NCBI GenBank assembly: GCA_005239945.1
Contig: SBAY01000080.1
Span: 1 to 15,191, forward strand
Length of the DNA stretch: 15,191 nucleotides
Direction: 5' to 3'
Source of the DNA: Nitrospira sp.
GTDB taxonomy: Bacteria > UBA9089 > CG2-30-40-21 > SBAY01
The notes beneath the pieces were generated by a model. The model ran no database searches and was not told where the DNA came from. It saw nothing but the letters and a program-made list of their open reading frames with translations. Positions 6,859 through 14,965 of the stretch are shown here, one piece after another (within the stretch, counting starts at the first letter, position 1; every line of letters begins with the position of its first letter). A program made the translations under genes and the position numbers.

Positions 6859-6894
6859 AAGGGGTAAAGGGGTAAAGGAGCAAGGAGTAAGACT

Positions 6895-9738
6895 TTAAAG
6901 AGTCCTGGCACAACGAAATCCCACAAGACTGCCACGGTTGTCTGGATTGACGTAGCTCCGATAAGAGCACAGTGCGATGCCCTGACGGATGCTCCAGGAG
7001 CCGCCACGCAACACACGCCAGCTTTTTTCCTCATCATACCAGGAATCTGTCCACTCCCAGACATTACCAGTCATGTCATACACGCCATAGTCGTTTACAT
7101 TTTCATCATAAACAGAGTTTATCTTCGCCGCACCGTCTACCCGGGCTAACTCTACCCGGCATTTGTTAATATCAAATTCCTTCCCAAAAGAGTATTCCCA
7201 GTTTTCTGGTCCTTTAGCTGCCTTTTCCCACTCTTGTTCAGTTGGTAATCGCTTACCAATCTTTTTAGCATACTCATCTGCTTGATGCCAGGTTACCCTG
7301 GTGACAGGTGAATCATCATAGGGGGAATATGGACTTCGTTCATGCCCTGGAAAAACCTGCTCAAATTCAGCATTGGTAACAGGATACACATCTATCCAGA
7401 AGTCTTTTTTATCCCCTGGTATCCTGACCATCCCTGGATGTCTACCGTCATCATTGATTTTAATCTTCTTACCTTTGATATCTATTTCAAAAGGCTCAGC
7501 CCCTTTTAGCTTCTTAGGGTCGATGACAAATATCTTTGATATTAGCTCCATCGATTCTTTAGTGCCTATTTTCTCAAGTGCCTCATAGGCGGCATATCTA
7601 ACATTGGCATTTGGTTCTATTGTCTTAGCCAATCGCTCCTTTAGGACAGGGATAGCCCCTGGGTCTCTTATCTTCCCCAATATATTGCAGACATCCTTTG
7701 AAAGCCTGAAGTCTGAACTCCGCTTGAGTTCCTCTCCCAACCATGGAATAATATCCTTGCCAATTCCAGCAATTCTAATTCTTATTTCCTCATATTCATC
7801 TTCCCATCTATCTAATTTACTTAAAATCTCAAGCAAATTTTTAGCCACATCTATTTTTATCTTTTTATCGGTGCTCTGGGCATCAGTAAGGCATTTGGCT
7901 AAAAGTATCACATCAGATTTTTCTTTTTCTTTAAGAGCTTCTACTAATTTATCAATCTTACCTATAATGCCCGCAAAGAGTATTATTGTCTCCTGCCACT
8001 TTGGTTTTCTAAAGAAGGATGTAACAAGGTCATAATTTTGCTCTTCATAAAGCTGGTATGCGGCTAAATATTCCTGAAATGTAAGGTGCATAAATTGATA
8101 CCTATTTCTTGAGATTTCGTGTATAAGATAGCTGCTTTTTTCTATCTCTTTTAGAAATTCCTTTGATACTTCTGCTGAATATTGTGTTTCAGCTAAATGT
8201 TTACCGATTAGATTTTCTATTCTTTGTCTTGCTATGGTAGTTATTCCATCCTTTTGCATATCCAGGGCTACCTGCTGTAGAATGCGTCTTTTTGTTCGTT
8301 CATCGTCAAAGTAAAATTGCCGCACAACCCGTCTAACTGAATCCCATTTACTCATAAGTAATTCGATACACTTTCGATATAGGTCTGTCTTCCTTTCAGG
8401 TAATTTCTTTACTCCGGAGACAATTGCTAATAGAGAAAGTATTAATGGATTTCGAGCTATTTCCTTAATCCGCTCATTCTTAGATACTACATCCCAGATA
8501 TCTTTTATCTTTCTTTTGCTATCTTTATCGTCCTTAAACCATTTATCAAGAAATTGTTTTATCTGGTCATCGGTAAATGGGACTATCTCTACCTTTGGAA
8601 ATAGAATAGGATTCTCTTTCTCATCATATTTAGTAAGTTCATCTTTATACCCAGCAATGCGAGATGAGGCAAATATCTTATTTTCAGGATATGAATCAGT
8701 GAACTCCTGGATTAGGTTTTGAATTTTATGTTGTTGTGTAGCATCCTGGATTTCATCAAAGCCATCTAAAAGTAATAATACCTTACCATCACTCAAGTCA
8801 TCATTAAGGCATTTCTCGAATTCAGAGAGTTTATACCGCTCATGTATATCTTTGATAATATATTCTTTTATAGATTTAGTCTTTGCTTGAGCGAGTTCAT
8901 CTAATCTTATGTATATTGGAAAGACTTTGTTTGTTTGTGTATCTAAATTTGATTTACATCTCTTCAAGACAAGATGGCGTAAAAGCGTAGTCTTACCCGC
9001 ACCAGGTGCACCGAGTATAATTAGTGTCTTAAACTTATCCTCTATTTGTGAAGAGTCTATGATGGTTCTATCTATGAAATCTCTTTGTTTAAACTCATCT
9101 ATATCTTTAGACTCTAACTCTTTTACTTTTGGTGCTAATCTTAATTTTACAAATATCTCTTCAACGCCAATATCTTTTGGCCCACCAAGAAATGTAGTTT
9201 CATGAATGCGTCTAAATTCCTTCTTTAATGCATCATAATAGCTCTGGAAGAAGTCAAATTCTGTAAAGAAGAACATAGGCATATAGTTATCAATCAGTTT
9301 AACTAATTCTTCGCCATTGATGAATTTCACTGCAAAGTTTAAGCTTTGTAACTCTTTGTGAATACTGTTTATTGCTTCCTTATTAATCTTTCCTGATGTT
9401 ATTACAAGGCATTTACTTATGTACCTTTTTATCCCTTTATTATCTAAGAATGGGTTTTGTAATGCCTGCTTACTCTGGGTAAGAACGACCGAAGCACTAC
9501 TTACCTTACTTACCTTACCTGTAATATCCTCTGCCTTTACCACTACACCTGTATATTCCATTTCACCAAATTCATCTTTCTTTGCGTAGATAATATCTTT
9601 ACCAAGCTCTAAAGTACCACCATGGTAATCAATGACTATTTGAGTATCCATAGCCTTAAACATAAGAATTAAAACTTCCTTACGCAATTGAGACTCTTTT
9701 AGGTTTTTAAGTTTTTTTAATTTCTCATCAGGACTCAT
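6895..9738 (-). CDS. DGR target 2: nuclease-like-NACHT-HEAT-FGE/C-lectin protein with hypervariable tail
   Basis: A 947-residue protein. The N-terminal 20-150 region has the restriction-endonuclease-like pattern LELGKDIIYAKK...TGVVVKAEDITGK, in which the usual acidic residue of ExK is replaced, so activity is doubtful. The NACHT domain has Walker A LGAPGAGKT (242-250), Walker B VLLLLDGFDE (320-329), SSRIAGY (359-365) and the helical-end motif FMHLTFQEYLAAYQL (549-563). HEAT-like helical repeats fill about 600-740 (PGAIPVLKERL, NVRYAAYEALEKIG). An FGE-sulfatase domain follows from about 765 (MVRIPG, VYPVTNAEFEQVF, KRLPTEQEWEKAAKG, GNVWEW, RVLRGGSW, VGFRC), ending in the variable region. ATG 9738 has AGGAGA 9 nt upstream. 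The longer frame from 9795 would begin inside a MITE and is unlikely. It probably shares a transcript with avd. Role as an NLR-like conflict protein is inferred. Confidence 0.91.
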   Translation of the reverse strand: MSPDEKLKKLKNLKESQLRKEVLILMFKAMDTQIVIDYHGGTLELGKDIIYAKKDEFGEMEYTGVVVKAEDITGKVSKVSSASVVLTQSKQALQNPFLDNKGIKRYISKCLVITSGKINKEAINSIHKELQSLNFAVKFINGEELVKLIDNYMPMFFFTEFDFFQSYYDALKKEFRRIHETTFLGGPKDIGVEEIFVKLRLAPKVKELESKDIDEFKQRDFIDRTIIDSSQIEDKFKTLIILGAPGAGKTTLLRHLVLKRCKSNLDTQTNKVFPIYIRLDELAQAKTKSIKEYIIKDIHERYKLSEFEKCLNDDLSDGKVLLLLDGFDEIQDATQQHKIQNLIQEFTDSYPENKIFASSRIAGYKDELTKYDEKENPILFPKVEIVPFTDDQIKQFLDKWFKDDKDSKRKIKDIWDVVSKNERIKEIARNPLILSLLAIVSGVKKLPERKTDLYRKCIELLMSKWDSVRRVVRQFYFDDERTKRRILQQVALDMQKDGITTIARQRIENLIGKHLAETQYSAEVSKEFLKEIEKSSYLIHEISRNRYQFMHLTFQEYLAAYQLYEEQNYDLVTSFFRKPKWQETIILFAGIIGKIDKLVEALKEKEKSDVILLAKCLTDAQSTDKKIKIDVAKNLLEILSKLDRWEDEYEEIRIRIAGIGKDIIPWLGEELKRSSDFRLSKDVCNILGKIRDPGAIPVLKERLAKTIEPNANVRYAAYEALEKIGTKESMELISKIFVIDPKKLKGAEPFEIDIKGKKIKINDDGRHPGMVRIPGDKKDFWIDVYPVTNAEFEQVFPGHERSPYSPYDDSPVTRVTWHQADEYAKKIGKRLPTEQEWEKAAKGPENWEYSFGKEFDINKCRVELARVDGAAKINSVYDENVNDYGVYDMTGNVWEWTDSWYDEEKSWRVLRGGSWSIRQGIALCSYRSYVNPDNRGSLVGFRCARTL
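6926..7023 (-). other. Variable region VR2 of target 2
   Basis: The counterpart of VR1, at the same distance from the stop. It encodes SW before RVLRGGSW, then SIRQGIAL in the first loop, N before R, and GSL before VGFR. Some codons keep the presumed template adenines (AGC, ATC, GCA, AAC, AGT) where VR1 has other bases, and the reverse holds elsewhere. Each copy therefore looks independently mutated from a common template. Confidence 0.88.
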
Positions 9739-9775
9739 ACAATCATTTCTCCTTTTTCCTTTTGTAGTGTTGGAG

Positions 9776-9939
9776 TGCTCTGTAACATTAGTCATTAACA
9801 GTAAAGGGTGAAATATTATAGGTATGTATTCCCCCTTAAAAAAGCGGGTAAGGGAGTTGTAACTTCCTCCTAAAAAACATAACCTCCTAACCCCCTTTTT
9901 TAAGGGGGAATTCCTATCAAAAACTAATGTTACAGAGCA
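9776..9939. mobile_element. 164-bp MITE with 17-bp perfect terminal inverted repeats
   Basis: TGCTCTGTAACATTAGT (9776-9792) is exactly mirrored at 9923-9939. GGAG flanks both ends (9772-9775 and 9940-9943), which looks like a 4-bp target duplication. Nested inside is a second perfect 17-bp inverted repeat, ATTCCCCCTTAAAAAAG (9828-9844) against 9895-9911. There is no coding capacity. It sits just upstream of target 2, separating it from lptA. A TATAAT-like -10 for the - strand at 9820-9815 lacks a good -35 but could start a target 2 transcript. Confidence 0.8.
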
Positions 9940-10013
9940 GGAGTATTAAATTAATTCACACCTCATCTAAATTTTTAAAATAATCCATTCTATACCCTAA
10001 ATAGTTACAATTA

Positions 10014-10625
10014 TCATTTCTTCATAAATATTGCCTTCACCCCTTCTATTACCTCAAATCTATCCTCATTGAGATAATAGATTATTTTTCCGCCGCTAAG
10101 TTTATTTTCACCTTGAAGCACCTGGGGATTACCGCTTAATTCCAATCTTTTCTTATTGTCCGAATAGATTGCCTTTGAGGCCGTTGCTATTGTATCTTTA
10201 GCTATAATTTTAACTGAGTCGGTAGCCACAAACTCATTCTTTTTATAAAACCCTTCCATCTTCATTGAGGTAATAACGATATCGTCGTTTCTTAACTCTA
10301 ATTTAGGCGAGATAGTCATCAGAATATACTCATCAGGCTTAGAATATTTCATATATCCGCCGCTAAAATAAACATTTTTCTCCATATCTTTAACTATAAC
10401 CTTACCTTCGCTAATTACCTCAGACAGGGTATCTAATTTACCAAGCACCTTCATTTTAGTAGCAGAAATCGTCATACTTCCTTTAGTGATAAGCACATTA
10501 CCAGTCAGGGTGGTCACTTCCTCTTTACGGTCCCAGGTAGCATTATCTGCACAAATACTAATACCCGCAGCAGTTGCCTCTGAAATAATGAAAATGCTTA
10601 GTAACAATAAAAATATTTTACTCAT
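10014..10625 (-). CDS. lptA: LptA/OstA-like periplasmic lipopolysaccharide transport protein
   Basis: 203 residues. It opens with a signal peptide (MSKIFLLLLSIFIISEATAA, likely cleaved after Ala20). The rest is beta-jellyroll repeat typical of the OstA/LptA family: GISICADNATWDRKEEVTTL, TGNVLITKGSMTISATKMKVL, SEGKVIVKDMEKNVYFSGGYM, KAIYSDNKKRLELSGNPQVLQGENKLSGGKIIYYLNEDR in successive strands. LptA bridges the inner-membrane LptBFGC complex and the outer-membrane LptD. ATG 10625 has GAGG upstream; the TTG at 10637 is a longer alternative. It ends in TGA followed at once by TAA. Sequence divergence means it could instead be a second OstA-domain paralogue, but the lptB-recG block downstream supports lptA. 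Confidence 0.82.
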   Translation of the reverse strand: MSKIFLLLLSIFIISEATAAGISICADNATWDRKEEVTTLTGNVLITKGSMTISATKMKVLGKLDTLSEVISEGKVIVKDMEKNVYFSGGYMKYSKPDEYILMTISPKLELRNDDIVITSMKMEGFYKKNEFVATDSVKIIAKDTIATASKAIYSDNKKRLELSGNPQVLQGENKLSGGKIIYYLNEDRFEVIEGVKAIFMKK

Positions 10626-10694
10626 CAATTGCCTCAATTTTATGTAAGCGTTCAGCCATCAGATTTTTAGTTTTTGGATAAATTTAGTGAGGAG

Positions 10695-10723
10695 ATTATA
10701 GCATACTTTTTAATAACTTGCAA
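10695..10723 (-). promoter_or_regulatory. sigma-70-type promoter of lptA
   Basis: A -35 of TTGCAA (10723-10718), a 17-nt spacer and a perfect -10 TATAAT (10700-10695), preceded by TGC as in extended -10 promoters. The expected start near 10688 leaves a leader of about 60 nt before the ATG at 10625. This is the best promoter in the window. Confidence 0.7.
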
Positions 10724-10732
10724 GTAAAAATT

Positions 10733-10746
10733 TGACAAAATTGTCA
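10733..10746. promoter_or_regulatory. Palindromic operator-like site upstream of lptA promoter
   Basis: TGACAA-AA-TTGTCA, two perfect 6-bp half-sites with a 2-bp centre, 9 bp upstream of the lptA -35. Position and symmetry fit a dimeric regulator's site. No regulator can be named. Confidence 0.35.
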
Positions 10747-10771
10747 TAGGTTAGTTAACGGTAGGAAGATT

Positions 10772-10866
10772 AACCACAGAGGTTACAGAGAAATTCACAG
10801 AGGACACAAAGAAAGAAAATTAAAAGAACTTTGTGTCCTCTGTGCCTTTTCTGGGCACTCTGTGTT
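10772..10866. repeat. CACAGAGGACACAAAG inverted repeat (MITE/REP-like)
   Basis: CACAGAGGACACAAAG (10796-10811) pairs perfectly with 10829-10844 around a 17-nt A-rich loop. Looser complementarity (ACCACAGAGG against CTCTGTGTT) extends the arms to about 40 bp each. CACAGAGGACACAGAG-type repeats are dispersed in many bacterial genomes. Lying between the glucanase pseudogene and the lptA promoter, it could also end the upstream transcript. Confidence 0.65.
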
Positions 10867-10903
10867 AAAAAAATCTATCTATGGTTTGACCCCAATCACC
10901 CCT

Positions 10904-13900
10904 CTATTTAATTACACCCAATTTTCCAACCTTCTTATTTCCAGCGGGGTCTTTTATGAGATAGATGTATATGCCACTGGCTATTTTCTCCCCTGCAGAA
11001 TTGCGGACATCCCATCTTTGCGGTGAACTTTCTACCCGTATCTCCCGCACTAATTCACCGGCAATAGTGAAAATTTGGATTATAGAATTCTCAGTCACAT
11101 CTCCAAAGTAAATATAATTATGTTTATTACCATAATACGGATTAGGATAGATAAATGGGGGATAAACAATTGTATTTGTTGAGGTAGCCGTCGGGAAAAT
11201 AGTTAGTAATGCCTTTTGAATATCTCCATTCTGCATAAAATACTTCCAGATTAATCCACTACGATAATTCTCAATCATAATCAACATAGGTCCCTGGTCA
11301 ATGCCAAAATAACTGTGATTATACCATGAACCGTTATAATAAGCAGTAACAGTGGCATTGGATGGATTATAGGCATCTCCAAAACCAAACAAGTACCTAA
11401 ATATGTCTGTATTCTGAAAATAATGTTTAAGTGTGGAGATAGATTCCGCAGGCAGAAAAGCGATACTACTTCCTGCACCATAAGGAGCTATGGTAGCATC
11501 ATCAATTGGCCCCGGCGTATCACCACAAGGCAATGCACCATAATCATGATAGTTGCCATCCGGTCCTTCGCAAGCAGTCAATCCCCAACCTTCATAGTTT
11601 TTGTCCTGACAATATTTCCAGTTAGACTTAACTGCATTTACAGAATTTTCCCACCAATTAATTGAAGTAACAGGATGATTATCAGACCCAAGGTCTTTAA
11701 ATTTAAGCCAACAATGGGCAAAAAAATAGGTAAAGAGTGCGCCTGGGTGAGATTGGATAAGTGAATAACTGCTGTATGTTCCCCATTCCCTATGCCAGGC
11801 ATAAAAGGTATTAGTGCCTACCGGATGAGTTGGTGAAGCAATACCCAGGAGGCAGAGAAGTATTGTCTCATCAGTGTAATAATCCCAGGTAAAGGGTTCA
11901 TCAGGTCTATCAAAGAAACGATTACTGAATCTACCTCCTTCATCTCCATAAGGACTGGTTGCATACTCTGTCCCTGGCTTCCAGGCAGAGAAGAACTGAT
12001 TAGAATAAGTCCCATACCATGGTCAACCCTTATCATTTGCCTTCTCCTGGGTGTATAGGAATTTATCCCACTGGATGCTTTCATAAAGTGTATCTGCCTC
12101 TGTTTTTACCTGTCCCCCAAAATATTCTCCTGCGGTTAAAACACCGCAGACTAACAAGGTAGTATCAATAGAAGATAGTTCACTATCCCCTTTTCTTTTT
12201 GGTGGTGTTCCACCTGTCCCCGGGTCCAAAAAATGATAAAAGAATCCCCATTTACCATAATTATCTGGGTCCTGAGATTGTTTTCCAATAATATTATTAC
12301 AGGTTTGGATAATCTTAAGGGTTTTATTATAAGCATCGGTTTTACTAATCCATCCCCTCTCGGCACCGATACATAATGCTGTCAAGCCAAAACCGGTTGC
12401 TGAAATACTAATAAGGTCAGGGAAAGTAGACCTGTCTAAGATTAACCCACTTTCTGGCTCTGCCTAATCCAGAAAATACTTAAATGTCCTCTTATCAATA
12501 AACTCAAGGAACTCATCATCACTATGTGCATTAAGAATAAAAGGACTGTCATCCTCATCGACAAAGAGGATATTATCGATATAAAAACTACCCGAGGTTC
12601 CGTTATAGGCACTCTCTATGACAAAGACCATCTCTTTCATTTTGGTAGGGTCAGGGGGATATTGGTTATATGACCAGAACTTAGAATTAGTAACATCTGC
12701 ATCTAAAACTATAGGTGTCCATTCTGTATTTTTATCATCTATGGAGATATATTTATAGGCGGTGTAACTATACCTCTCTCCCTTTGGACGGTTATCCTTT
12801 AGTTCGAGTTTAATGATATGCTGATTATTAGTCAGACCACTCCCTCTAACCCAAAAGATTATCAAATCGAAATCCTTTTCACCCTCTTCTAAAGAACCAT
12901 ATAGATCATTAAAATTCAGGCAATACTCAGGGTAGTCCGAATGCCCAAAGAGAGATTCCCAGATACCGGTATAACTTCCAGTTTCTGGCAGACTATAGTC
13001 TATTTTAAGAGAGGCTCCTGTAGTGCCATAAGCAATAGTAGTAGAAAAGGTTGCCACTATACCCTCACCATTGAGTTCACCCCAGTTACCACAGAAGTCG
13101 TTAAAAGATATATTTTGGTCATTGAAATTATCAAAGATATAATTTAATCCCTCTTCTATTTTGCAGTTATGGTAAGAGGAACCTGGGGTTTCATTTCCAG
13201 CAAAATCCTGAGCGACTACCCTTAGAGAGTATTCTTTATCTAATCGTAGCCCTGAGCTATCCCAGGTTATCCCGTAAATACCGTCAATTAGCTCATAGTC
13301 AGTCCCGATAGTATGCCAGGTGTTTCCTCCATCATCAGAGTATTCAAACCGAACACCCTCTAATGATTCATCTGTTGCCCCAGAATCAGCGTTGACAGTC
13401 AGGAGATTCTTCATTCCAAATGTATGCCCATCCGCTATAAGTTCTCCATCATCTCTGAAATTAGTTGGTGCAATAGGGTAGGTAGTATCCGCAACATATC
13501 CTTCTTTTTCAAACTGGACATCATCAATATAAACAGCACCAATCTTATTCCCACCAGATTGAGTGATTCGTCAATCTTCGTAAATGTAATTCATTGAGGA
13601 TATATTTATTTTATTTACTCCAAACGCTGTAAGTGATGTCGAGATTTTTTGCCACTGTGAGGTAACATTAATCCTTACATATCTGGCATCCGGGTCCTTG
13701 AGTTCTATCTTCATTTCCTTTGGATTTTCACCATCTGATTTTGCCTTTATCCATAAGGTAAGATTATCATAGGCACTAAAATTATGAGGTATCGCCGTCC
13801 AACCATCTCCTCCACCGCCAAATATTTTAAACACACCTGACCAACCACTTGTTACATCATACTCTGACAATAAACTATTAGGAATAGTATGGTAGGTAGA

Positions 13901-14629
13901 GGTAGCAATAGAATAGGTCTTTGCTGGCGGATTACTATCCATATCTCCCATATTCCCACCCAGGGCATTTATTCCTAATTTGTCACCATAATGATTTATC
14001 CGAATGCAACCAATGAAATAAGCACCAAACAAAATATCATCGATGTAGATGGTGCTATTCAATGGAGCACCATTGGTGTTACTTTGATAATTTTCAAAGA
14101 CAAGCACAAATTCCTTCATATTTGTCCAATCATCGATATTGGCAAAGGCATCTAAAGGAATAACCACCTTCTGCCACTGTGTAGTTACACCACCATCCAG
14201 ATAATCAGTAACATAAACTGCGGCTCTGTTTCTATTATTATCTGTACCATTATTTTTAAATTCTATCTTAAAAAGTTCTCTACCTGTGCCTCCTTTAACC
14301 CAGAATGATAGATATTTAAACTTACTCAGGTTCTTGCCTTCCAATTTACTGAAATAACCCGAAAAGCTTTCTGAATTAGAGACATCATAAGTCAACTGTA
14401 ACGAAAAACCATTTTTTCCTCTAATATTTTCCGGGTTAGCGTTATAGACTTTAGCGATGCAGGTGCCGGTTGCAGGATTATTTGGTGGAAGGCTATCGAA
14501 TCCCCCTCCTGAACCACCAAAATTATTAACCATGCTTCCATCATTGAAATCATCTAAAATAAGGACTTCATTAGCAAACCCATCTTTTGCTAACAAAAGC
14601 ATAAACAAAAGTAAAAAAGTCTGTCTCAT
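10904..14629 (-). pseudogene. Secreted GH144/glucoamylase-like (PF10091-type) enzyme with CBM-like domains, three in-frame stops
   Basis: A single frame of 1241 codons is open except for TGA at 13573-13571 (codon 353), TAG at 12466-12464 (codon 722) and TGA at 12025-12023 (codon 869). Domain logic continues across each stop. The product would have a signal peptide (MRQTFLLLFMLLLAKDGFAN), two carbohydrate-binding galactose-fold domains ending in YIDDILF and YIDDVQFE, an Ig/Fn3-like domain (EYSDDGGNTWHTI, VVAQDFAGNE), a third binding domain ending YIDNILF, and a catalytic domain of the glucoamylase/endo-beta-1,2-glucanase type (AEPESGLILDRS, SATGFGLTALCIGAERGW, YGTYSNQFFSAWKPG, GLTACEGPDG). A FlgD/type-IX-like sorting tail closes it (YPNPYYGN, IFTIAGELVREI, SGIYIYLIKD). 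The ATG 14629 has GAGGAGGTAG upstream. Its true stop is TAG at 10904. Probably an export-directed polysaccharide hydrolase, now inactivated or carrying assembly errors. Confidence 0.85.
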
Positions 14630-14710
14630 TCTACCTCCTCATTAACTGATAGTGTTCCATGACATTTGAATTTGTGAGTATCCGAAATTGGTAGGTTGCG
14701 TTAAATCGTG

Positions 14711-14826
14711 TGGAGTGCGAGAGTGCCAGAGCAGAAGGTCTGCCGCCAAATGCCATCTCCTTGCTCTCGCTTTTTCCTGCCAAAGCCTGAGAACATTCCC
14801 CGAAAGCGGTGGCAAGCCACCGCTTT
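14711..14826. repeat. TGGAGTGC REP module plus 11-bp perfect hairpin
   Basis: The stretch opens with TGGAGTGCGAGAG and carries CTCTCGC at 14764-14770, the same module type as 6058-6130. Next is AAAGCGGTGGC-AA-GCCACCGCTTT (14803-14826), an 11-bp perfect stem with a 2-nt loop, followed on the + strand by a T-rich run. No + strand gene precedes it, so a repeat is more likely than a terminator. Confidence 0.6.
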
Positions 14827-14837
14827 TTCTTATTCTT

Positions 14838-14871
14838 ATTATACTATACACTAAATGTTCTAATAATGCAA
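14838..14871 (-). promoter_or_regulatory. Candidate promoter for the glucanase-like gene
   Basis: TTGCAT (14871-14866), 17 nt, then TATAGT (14848-14843) overlapping a perfect TATAAT (14843-14838, spacing 22). The -35 is poor. The start codon is about 200 nt downstream, beyond the repeat module, which weakens the link. Confidence 0.3.
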
Positions 14872-14914
14872 GGAATTTTTGTCATAACTCAGGCCGTATT
14901 TCAATTCACGATTT

Positions 14915-14965
14915 GAGTGCTTGAGAAGTCTACAAAATCTTTCAGCATCAACTTCTCAAGCACTC
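14915..14965. repeat. Perfect 15-bp inverted repeat with 21-nt loop
   Basis: GAGTGCTTGAGAAGT (14915-14929) pairs with 14951-14965, followed by TTATTGTTGTT on the + strand. It could be a terminator for a + transcript or one of the dispersed palindromic repeats. No gene reads into it within the window. Confidence 0.55.

Larger units (their letters stand above)
6828..7070 (-). repeat. Long DNA repeat shared with 3657-3900 (DGR homing tract, copy 2)
   Basis: This is the second copy of the tract described for target 1: 243 bp, identical arrangement and boundaries, one base shorter in the T-run. Here the tract ends 22 nt before the avd start codon, so the avd leader is built partly of tract sequence. 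Confidence 0.85.

Noticed and set aside
7604..8035. 143-codon + strand frame antisense to target 2
   Set aside because: It is a shadow of the strongly supported NACHT gene, with low-complexity Ser/Leu/Ile composition and no family signature.
10904..14629. Stop-codon reassignment (TGA or TAG as sense)
   Set aside because: Roughly 3000 codons in the other genes contain no internal TGA or TAG, both TGA and TAG would need recoding, and TAG also ends this gene.
14803..14826. Intrinsic terminator from the 11-bp hairpin and T-run
   Set aside because: No + strand gene lies upstream to be terminated, and the hairpin is linked to a REP-type module.
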